This document shows, one piece after another, positions 28,316-35,457 of a DNA stretch of 64,000 nucleotides. The stretch covers positions 2,370,423-2,434,422 of the forward strand of contig NZ_KZ614145.1 in NCBI RefSeq assembly GCF_002884495.1. The letters are read 5' to 3'. The stretch's first letter is position 1. Each line of letters begins with the position of its first letter. The position numbers were made by a program, and so were the translations under genes. The DNA is from Rummeliibacillus pycnus (GTDB lineage Bacteria > Bacillota > Bacilli > Bacillales_A > Planococcaceae). The notes beneath the pieces were generated by a model. The model ran no database searches. It was not told the DNA's origin and saw only the letters and a list, made by a program, of their open reading frames with translations.

Positions 28316-30976
28316 TTATTTTACGTTAATATTGATTGCCTTAGTTGCAACAACTGGGTTACCAGCAGTTGTTGTATCAACTACTTTATAAGTTAATACA
28401 CCTTCAACAGGACCAGCTACTGTTACATTATCAACTGCATTTGTACCAGGAGTTACAGTACCAGTTGTAGATACTGGAGTATATGATACAACCAATTTAC
28501 CAATTACTAAATCTGCAGCAGTTTTTGTACCATCATCATTTACATCTACATAGATATTATCAGTAGCATCAATGCGAACTTTGTGAGCTGAAGTTGCATC
28601 TAAAGTAACACCGTTAAGAATAGCATCTTTACCAGTTACACCATCTGTTACATCTAATACAGATTTATAGTTAAGCGTTGTAGTATTATAATCAATTGTT
28701 GCAGGTGATTTCCAAGTTACACCAGTAATTTTAGAAGCACCCATTGAAACTGTGATTGTTTTAGTAGCTACTACATTGCCAGCAGCATCTTTAACAGTAA
28801 CAGTTGTAGTACCTGATTTTTTAGCATTAAATTTAAAGAATGAACCTGTACCTAATGTTACATCTCCATTGTCAGCTTTACCATTACCTGCACCGCCAGT
28901 TAATGCAGTTGTATCTAAGCTAATAATATCCTTATTGTATAGAACTTGATAATTAGATAAGTCAGAAACGTCACCATTATAAACGCCTTCTGATGAATAT
29001 TTTTTAACTTTATAAGCAACTGAATTGTCACTTGCTAAATCTCCATTTAATGTATCATCAGAAGATAGAGATGATGCATCATATGCTAAATCTAGTTTAG
29101 ATGAATTATTAACTGCTGTTGTTGTTGCTACAAAGCTACCCAATACATTTCCATCTACATCTTTAAATGTTACAGTACCAGTTTGACCAGCAACTGTTGG
29201 AGCAAACGATAATGAACCTTTACCAGAAGCAGCAGATGTTGTTAAATCACCAGTTACACTAGTTAATGAAGAAGGATAAACTTCATTGATATCACCTGTA
29301 GCTGCAGCAAATGGATCGCCATATTGGTCAGTTGCAGTAAATGAAGTTGTATTTGTTCCACCAACAATTAGTTTTACTGAGCTTGAACTTGGTGTTACTT
29401 TAGCAATTTTACGTGCAGTACCTTTAACATTTACTGTTACTTGTTTTGTAACAGTTCCTACAGTAATTGTAAGTGTTGCAGTACCAATACCGTTAGCTGT
29501 GATTACATTATTAGTTGGATTAACAGATACTACTGTTGGATCAGAAGATTTTACAGTATAACCAGTTGTTCCGTATTCAGCAGAACTTGATCCAGTACCA
29601 ACAAGTAAATAATCGAATTGAGCTGTTTCGCCAACTACTAAAGTATTACTATTGGAAACGAATGCTCCGCCAACTTTTAAATCTGCTTCTTTAATAGTTG
29701 TTGCAGAATTATCAATGTTAGCAATATTAAAATCTACTTTGTCAGATGTTAAAATTGTTGATCCTTTAGCAATTGTTACTTGTGCTTTGTAAGCACCTGT
29801 TGGTAATGCTGCAGTATTAATAAATTTACCATCTGTGCTTATTGCAGAACCAAATAAATCATTAGTTTTATCAACTCCTGAGTTATTCCATGCACGAATT
29901 TGTACAGAATATCCTGCTGATACCAAATAATCAACTGAAGTTGGAACACCATCTACTAATACAGTTAATTTTTGATCTTTTCTATCATCATCAAAAGTAG
30001 CAGTTTGAAGAGCAACAGCTTTTGGTCCAAATTTATAGTTAACTGTGAAATCTTTAGTTTCAGTACCAACTTTTACAGATGCTTTAACATCAGTGTTAGC
30101 AGGTAAAGTACCGTTTAATTTAACTGTAGCTGTTTTCCAATCAGCTGATGGAGTTACAGAAACAACTTCATTTCCAGCAACTGTGATATCAGCAGCTTTT
30201 AGTTTACCAAGAGCAGCACCAGAAAGTGTGATTTCTGATTGGTTAGCTGCGCTTACAGAAGCAACTGCAGTTGGAACTACAACACCGTTTTCGTAAGCGT
30301 TAGTGTCGTTGTTGTATTCAATTACGCCGTTTGCAAGACCAGCATCTTTGTATAGTTTTTCTTGGAATAATGCAAGACCAATGTTAAGTACGCCATCTTT
30401 GTAAAGTTTTTCTTTTTCAAGTGCGAAACCTTTAACAAGTACGCCTGCTTTGTAAAGTTTGTCTTTGTATACGCCAGTAACTAGTTTACCGTTAGTGTAA
30501 ACTTTACCATTGTATTCGCCTTCAACGCGTTTACCGTCTTTGTAAGTATAACCGTATTTAGTTACGCCAGTGAATTTAACACCTTTTACGTAATATACGT
30601 TTTTAGAAGTTTTACCAGTGTAAAGAGCGCCTTTTACATAGTATTTACCGTTATAAGTACCAGTAGTTACTTTTTTAACGCCTTTTACGTAGTAAGCACC
30701 TTTATAAGTACCTGTAGCTTTTACGCCACTTTTATAGTAATACTTTTTGTTGTAAAGGCCAGTGAATTTTTTACCGTCTTTATAAAGTTTACCTTTATAT
30801 GATACGTAACCTTTCACTGTTTTGTTTGTTTTTGCGTTTACAAGTGTACCGTTTTTGTTCACTTTGTAAGTAGTTTTTGCTGAAGCATTTGCGCCTGGAA
30901 CTACTACTGCACTAGTAAGTACAGAAGCACCAAGAACAAGTGCTGTTGCAGACTTAACAAATTTGAAATTTGCCAT
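28316..30976 (-). CDS. Major S-layer-like surface protein with YG-rich repeat module, paralog 3
   Basis: 886 residues, signal peptide to about residue 31. About eleven YG-rich modules cover residues 35-225 (GLYNKKYYYKSGVKAT, GTYKGAYYVKGVKKVTT, GEYNGKVYTNGKLVT). The remainder is Ala/Thr/Val-rich beta structure including a BIG2-like domain near residues 465-525 (YTVKSSDPTVVSVNPTNN). Composition (many T, V, A, K; no Cys) and size fit an S-layer protein. GGGAGG precedes the ATG, and the 5' leader is about 70 nt. Strong codon bias towards a few codons suggests high expression. No SLH, LPXTG or GW motif is present, so the repeat module is the likely anchor (inference). Confidence 0.75.
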   Translation of the reverse strand: MANFKFVKSATALVLGASVLTSAVVVPGANASAKTTYKVNKNGTLVNAKTNKTVKGYVSYKGKLYKDGKKFTGLYNKKYYYKSGVKATGTYKGAYYVKGVKKVTTGTYNGKYYVKGALYTGKTSKNVYYVKGVKFTGVTKYGYTYKDGKRVEGEYNGKVYTNGKLVTGVYKDKLYKAGVLVKGFALEKEKLYKDGVLNIGLALFQEKLYKDAGLANGVIEYNNDTNAYENGVVVPTAVASVSAANQSEITLSGAALGKLKAADITVAGNEVVSVTPSADWKTATVKLNGTLPANTDVKASVKVGTETKDFTVNYKFGPKAVALQTATFDDDRKDQKLTVLVDGVPTSVDYLVSAGYSVQIRAWNNSGVDKTNDLFGSAISTDGKFINTAALPTGAYKAQVTIAKGSTILTSDKVDFNIANIDNSATTIKEADLKVGGAFVSNSNTLVVGETAQFDYLLVGTGSSSAEYGTTGYTVKSSDPTVVSVNPTNNVITANGIGTATLTITVGTVTKQVTVNVKGTARKIAKVTPSSSSVKLIVGGTNTTSFTATDQYGDPFAAATGDINEVYPSSLTSVTGDLTTSAASGKGSLSFAPTVAGQTGTVTFKDVDGNVLGSFVATTTAVNNSSKLDLAYDASSLSSDDTLNGDLASDNSVAYKVKKYSSEGVYNGDVSDLSNYQVLYNKDIISLDTTALTGGAGNGKADNGDVTLGTGSFFKFNAKKSGTTTVTVKDAAGNVVATKTITVSMGASKITGVTWKSPATIDYNTTTLNYKSVLDVTDGVTGKDAILNGVTLDATSAHKVRIDATDNIYVDVNDDGTKTAADLVIGKLVVSYTPVSTTGTVTPGTNAVDNVTVAGPVEGVLTYKVVDTTTAGNPVVATKAININVK

Positions 30977-31055
30977 GAATTAAAATCCTCCCTTATTGGA
31001 TATGATTAGCATTTTGCTGGTTTGTATGTTTCATCAGCTAATCATGCTTAGCCTA

Positions 31056-31084
31056 ATTATCGACTATTGGAGGGAGAATTTCCA
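31056..31084 (-). promoter_or_regulatory. Shared-design promoter of surface paralog 3
   Basis: TGGAAA (31079-31084), 17 bp ending TAGTC, GATAAT (31056-31061) then TAGG. The 31090-31680 stretch upstream is A/T-rich with no supported gene. Confidence 0.65.
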
Positions 31085-31679
31085 CCTTTTTTTCTGTAAA
31101 AATATTCAACAAATAAAGTCTAATATCACTATTTTATCAAAATAAACAGAAAATCATTATACATATTTTCACAAATTACAATGTTTTTACAAATTATCTG
31201 TGATTAATACAATTCAATCCCAATACATAGGTATATAGGTTTATTTTAGAGAATAATAATCTACTAATTTTAAGTGATTTTTATGTATTTTTTCGGTTGT
31301 AATATTTGCATATAAATGAAATAAATCTATTTTTTCGTAAAAACACATATCTCCCATTCGGAATATCTGAATATTTTGAGTTTCTTCCTTTATATATAAT
31401 GTTTTTTTATCAGAAGATTTTTAAATTTTTTTGAAGATCCCATTTAGCTATTCAATGACAGATTCCAAGATATAGTATCACTATTACAATTGTTACGAAA
31501 ATGATGGATTTTGTAATAAAATAGCAGATGGTTTTCATTCAATTTTAGTGATTGTTTCCTTAACTATTAATTGGTCCTTTAAGGATTTTGCTCGTTAATC
31601 TCTTATAGTGGATTATTCAAAAGGATGTGATCGAGTGGTGGAATCATTATGGGGAAACGGAGAAGTGGATTACTCCATA

Positions 31680-31718
31680 TAAAAAAGTCCATCTGAAAGC
31701 TTTATCCTCTCAGATGGC
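31680..31718 (-). terminator. Terminator of the 31742-32164 gene
   Basis: CCATCTGA/TCAGATGG stem with TTTTTT on the minus strand. Confidence 0.75.
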
Positions 31719-31741
31719 GTTGTATTCAATAACATTCTATT

Positions 31742-32164
31742 TTAAACATATTCTGAAAAACCGTATTTGAATATACTCTCTCGAATCTCTGGTAACGTGA
31801 AAATAAGAGAATCTTCATTTACTTCTTCATAATCAAAAAGTACCTCATTCCCCCAGATGGTGATGGGAACATCTTTGAATAACTCGTCTAAGTACTCTCC
31901 AATAATAGCACTTGGTTCATATTCTGGATTTAAAGAATAGGATGCTTTTGCATGATTTTTCTTCACTATAACAATTCCCCTATTGGTCAACTTAGATAAA
32001 CGTCCTCTAATCCTTGTGACCTCTTGCTTTTTACTTTGCTTTTTCCATCTTAACCAGAACTTTTTTGTTTTAAAAACAATTCTTTCAATACTCGTTGGTT
32101 CTCCAATTTCATCTAGTGCCAATAATATGGCCAGATCAAATTGCGTGTCTATTAAATGTTTCAT
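31742..32164 (-). CDS. Hypothetical protein, possibly winged-helix
   Basis: 140 residues. Two ATGs stand side by side; the second (32164) is 6 nt from GAAGGGGG and is preferred. The N-terminal 80 residues (DLAILLALDEIGEPTSIERI ... RLSKLTNRGIVIVKKNHA, then SYSLNP) look like a winged helix: helix-turn-helix followed by a basic beta wing. The acidic C-terminal half is unrecognised. It could be a small transcriptional regulator; no partner gene identifies the target. Confidence 0.5.
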   Translation of the reverse strand: MKHLIDTQFDLAILLALDEIGEPTSIERIVFKTKKFWLRWKKQSKKQEVTRIRGRLSKLTNRGIVIVKKNHAKASYSLNPEYEPSAIIGEYLDELFKDVPITIWGNEVLFDYEEVNEDSLIFTLPEIRESIFKYGFSEYV

Positions 32165-32445
32165 CATGATCCCCCTTCAAGTTATTTGAAGCCAGAGTTT
32201 CATATGTTCTAAGGCATAATGATGTTTAAACTAAGATGGTGAATTAGTCATTGAAAATCAATTTAGAATTGTAGTATTCGTTTTGGGCGTTACTTGTTTA
32301 TTTGCTCTTTTGATCATTGTATTTGTATTCCTATCCAATTATGTCTTTCATACTAGAGAATTATAGGGATGTTTTTTAAGGATTCTGGCAAGGATTTTAA
32401 ATCAACAATTTTCTCTATTAAAAAATGAAGCTGGCAAAGTTTGTT

Positions 32446-32545
32446 GGTTTACTCGCGAGTTTGGGAGATTTACTCGCGCTCTCGGTGGATTTACTCGCGA
32501 GTTTGTTCAGTTTATTTGCGACTTTCGGCGTTTTATTTGCGATTC
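32446..32545. repeat. Phased array A1 (ACTCGCG core, exact 21-bp step)
   Basis: The words ACTCGCG, ACTCGCG, ACTCGCG, ATTTGCG, ATTTGCG begin at 32451, 32472, 32493, 32514 and 32535, every step 21 bp. Downstream to about 32635 it shares the tail ACAATTTAGGT...TTTTGGATTGCT with arrays A2-A4, including a decayed form of the CGCGGC/GCCGCG module. Confidence 0.85.
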
Positions 32546-32640
32546 CAACAATTTAGGTCCTATTCGGTTTCTTTTGGATTGCTTGATCAGGAGTGGCTGC
32601 TATTTCTATCAATCTCTTCCCGGTCAATGGAATCCAAATT

Positions 32641-32671
32641 AAAAAAACTCATCAACAATTGTTGGTGAGTT
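32641..32671 (-). terminator. Terminator of the dehydratase gene
   Basis: ACTCATCAAC/GTTGGTGAGT stem with a run of T on the minus strand. Confidence 0.85.
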
Positions 32672-32684
32672 GGTTTTGATTTTT

Positions 32685-34514
32685 TTAAGCACCTGCTTTG
32701 GTTAAGTTTGATTTTTCGCTGATTTTGGTGTTTGCCATTTTGATGATGGTTTCTTTTATTTCTTCGGGATTTAGATGTAATAATGTCTCCATTACTTTGT
32801 ACAGTTCTTGTTTGTTGATGGGTTCTGCTTTGCCGATGAAGATTTTCGGAAATACTTGCTTTTTCTGAATTTCGTTGTCGTTTAGTAGTTCTTCAAATAG
32901 TTTTTCGCCGGGTCTGATACCTGAAAACTCGATGCCGATTTCCTCTTCCGTATAGCCTGATAGTGTGATTAGATTCTTTGCTAGGTCCACGATTTTAACG
33001 GGCTCCCCCATATTCAAGACGAATACTTCCCCACCTCTTGCCAGCGCACCAGCCTGAAGGACGAGCCGAGATGCTTCCGGAATTGTCATAAAATATCTTG
33101 TCATGTCTGGATGTGTTACTGTTACGGGACCGCCTGCTGCGATTTGCTTTTTGAAGAGTGGGATGACACTGCCACGGCTTCCTAATACATTGCCAAAGCG
33201 GACTGCGACAAATTTTGTAGTGCTCTCTTTTGCTAAATTTTGTACGATCATTTCAGCAAAACGCTTTGTTGCCCCCATAATATTGGGTGGATTGACGGCT
33301 TTATCTGTAGAGACCATGACGAAGCTTGCCACTCCAAATGCATGAGCCGCTTCTGCTACATTTCTTGTTCCGAAGATATTATTCTTCACTGCTTCGGTTG
33401 GGTTTTCTTCCATTAATGGCACATGCTTATGCGCTGCTGCATGATAAACGACATCGGGTAAAAATTTGGCCATGATCTCAAAAATTCTACCTTGATCTTG
33501 AACATCCGCGATGATTGGGATTAACTCTATTTCATCTTGATAGCTGTTTCTTAGCTCCATGTCGATTGTGTAAATACTATTTTCACCATGCCCAAGTAGT
33601 AATAACCGTTTCGGATAGAATTTGCAAATTTGTCGGCAAATTTCAGATCCTATTGACCCCCCTGCTCCTGTTACCAACACTGTTTTCCCTGTTATTTCGC
33701 CAGCAATACTGGTCATGTCTAATTCTACTGGCTCTCTGCCCAATAGGTCTTCCACTTGTACATCTCTCAATTGGTTGATGGAAATTTTCCCTGAAACGAG
33801 GTCTTCTATAGAAGGCATAATCTTCGTTTTTGCTTTTGTTTTTGCACATTCTTCGTAGATTCTTTTAATTTCTAATTTTGTAAGAGAGGGAATTGCAATG
33901 ACAATATTCTCGACTTTTAATTTTTCTACTAGTTTTGGAATGTCTCGAATTTTCCCTTTTACTTCAACTCCGAATATCTGTAACTTTATTTTTTTCGGAT
34001 CATCGTCTACAAATGCAATTGGGTACAGATCAGTTTCTTGATTTTTTAACAATTGTCGAACCACCATCGTACCAGCAGATCCTGCTCCAACGATTAATGT
34101 GCGTTTTTTATCTGGGTTTGGTGCGATAAAACGATCTCGGAAAACTCTCCATGAAAATCTTGAGCCCCCAATAAAAATCACATGCATCATCCAAGTAATT
34201 GCTAAAACACGTATATTCATTTGCTGAAAAGCGATTAGTTGAACAACCGCTGTTGTAAGAAATGAAAATGTCACAGCCTTTACGATAGCTAATAATTCTC
34301 CAATGCTCGCATACTCCCATGCATTTTGATACAAGCGATACATCGTCGCAAAAATGTGATGACTAATTAATAATGTGATAGAACTGACCCAAAGCAATGA
34401 CATCGAATAGGTCTGCATTAGAGGATCTACTAAAAAATACCCAAAGAATATTGCTTCGCAAACAATTATAGAATCTAGTAGCATGAGTAATGGCAGTCTT
34501 TTATTATATGGCAC
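32685..34514 (-). CDS. Membrane UDP-GlcNAc 4,6-dehydratase / CapD-EpsC-PglF family
   Basis: 609 residues. Four N-terminal membrane segments (about 10-115) are followed by a CoA-binding-like Rossmann region (RTLIVGAGSAGTMVVRQLL near residue 140). The catalytic extended SDR domain starts near residue 280 (VLVTGAGGSIGSEICRQI), with VSTDKAVNPPNIMGATKR near 395 giving the TDK-type active site. Enzymes of this family make 4-keto-6-deoxy UDP-sugars for capsule, exopolysaccharide or glycan decoration on the cytoplasmic face. It stands alone between terminators, so the polysaccharide it serves is not shown. Confidence 0.88.
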   Translation of the reverse strand: MPYNKRLPLLMLLDSIIVCEAIFFGYFLVDPLMQTYSMSLLWVSSITLLISHHIFATMYRLYQNAWEYASIGELLAIVKAVTFSFLTTAVVQLIAFQQMNIRVLAITWMMHVIFIGGSRFSWRVFRDRFIAPNPDKKRTLIVGAGSAGTMVVRQLLKNQETDLYPIAFVDDDPKKIKLQIFGVEVKGKIRDIPKLVEKLKVENIVIAIPSLTKLEIKRIYEECAKTKAKTKIMPSIEDLVSGKISINQLRDVQVEDLLGREPVELDMTSIAGEITGKTVLVTGAGGSIGSEICRQICKFYPKRLLLLGHGENSIYTIDMELRNSYQDEIELIPIIADVQDQGRIFEIMAKFLPDVVYHAAAHKHVPLMEENPTEAVKNNIFGTRNVAEAAHAFGVASFVMVSTDKAVNPPNIMGATKRFAEMIVQNLAKESTTKFVAVRFGNVLGSRGSVIPLFKKQIAAGGPVTVTHPDMTRYFMTIPEASRLVLQAGALARGGEVFVLNMGEPVKIVDLAKNLITLSGYTEEEIGIEFSGIRPGEKLFEELLNDNEIQKKQVFPKIFIGKAEPINKQELYKVMETLLHLNPEEIKETIIKMANTKISEKSNLTKAGA

Positions 34515-34594
34515 TTCGAATCCTCCTTCATCTCAAAATTGAATCTACTATATAAACTGTTTCATTATATGGTGCTTTTTTATTACCTATGACT

Positions 34595-34725
34595 AAAAAA
34601 TTCGTTCCTTCGAGAAATTTGGAGAATTTGTGCTGAAATTGATAGTGAAATGGTCTTTAATTTTTTTACAAAACAGTTGAATTTTAAATTTCACTAGGTG
34701 AAATAGGTTAAAAAATTCGTTCCTT
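34595..34725 (-). promoter_or_regulatory. Leader region with 17-bp direct repeat and ATTTCAC palindrome
   Basis: TAAAAAATTCGTTCCTT occurs at 34594-34610 and 34709-34725. Between them is ATTTCAC-TAG-GTGAAAT near 34684-34700. This is the upstream region of the dehydratase gene; function unknown. Confidence 0.4.
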
Positions 34726-34828
34726 ATAGATTTTATAACCTATACAGAAACTGGGGTACACAGTGATAACGCCATGTATATTTGGTATGAATCTGCTGTT
34801 TAAGCTTCGTTTTGAATGTTTTTGTAAT

Positions 34829-34865
34829 AAAAAACCACCTAATCCTTTTAGATTAGGCGGTTTTT
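34829..34865. terminator. Terminator of the VanZ gene
   Basis: AAAACCACCTAATC/GATTAGGCGGTTTTT. The VanZ stop lies inside the hairpin's 5' arm. Confidence 0.85.
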
Positions 34866-35287
34866 CGATGTGGTCTGTTGTTGCTTATCTGTTTCCATCT
34901 TGTCATTGTACTGATCAGTAAGAGTAAAGCTACAGCAGCACTAAAAGAGTCTAGCATCACATCATCGAATGATGATGTTCTTCCGCTTACTAATAATTGA
35001 TGAAATTCATCGGTCCCTGCGTAGAGCGTTGTGCAAAGCCAGGCCCAGAAAAATCGATTTTTCTTAAAGATAAAGTATAACAGGATTGCTAAAAAACCGA
35101 ACACGATGATATGTGCCAGCTTCCGGATGATGAAATTCAAGAAATCCGAAGCTGACTCACTTAATCCCAACGATGATTGAATAATACTCATTGTATTAGA
35201 CCCCGTCGCAGAAGGAGAAGCCGTGATCTTGTAGATTACGATTAGCCATATAATGGCCATGAACGGTGCAAAGTAACTTTTTCTCAT
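34853..35287 (-). CDS. VanZ-family membrane protein
   Basis: 144 residues from the ATG at 35287 (GAAGGA 7-8 nt upstream); a longer frame from 35323 lacks a site. Four membrane segments are seen, with the VanZ hallmarks RKLAHIIVFGFLAILL and TDEFHQLLVSGRTSSFDDVM. VanZ proteins are known from teicoplanin resistance clusters, but in genomes like this they are general envelope proteins of unknown activity. Confidence 0.85.
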   Translation of the reverse strand: MRKSYFAPFMAIIWLIVIYKITASPSATGSNTMSIIQSSLGLSESASDFLNFIIRKLAHIIVFGFLAILLYFIFKKNRFFWAWLCTTLYAGTDEFHQLLVSGRTSSFDDVMLDSFSAAVALLLLISTMTRWKQISNNRPHRKTA

Positions 35288-35417
35288 AAGAACATCCTTC
35301 GATACTTCGTTAGTGAAGAGCATGATGTAAAAAGTTTAGCCTTCTTTACTACATAATATGCGTTGTCTATCGATCAATTCTTTTGAGCTTGTGATGGTTG
35401 TTTTTTTTTAAATAAAA

Positions 35418-35457
35418 TGTGGCCCTAATCCGGAAAATGATTAGAGCCACATTTTTT
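35418..35457. terminator. Terminator of the large GW autolysin
   Basis: GTGGCCCTAATC and GATTAGAGCCAC form an imperfect stem with A/T tracts on both sides. Confidence 0.75.

Noticed and set aside
31500-31740. Small frame reading VIEWWNHYGETEKWITPYKK
   Set aside because: It runs into the terminator at 31680-31718 and lacks conservation evidence or a clear start.
34853-35323. VanZ as part of a glycopeptide resistance cluster
   Set aside because: No vanHAX, vanY or VanRS homologs are nearby; VanZ proteins are common alone.
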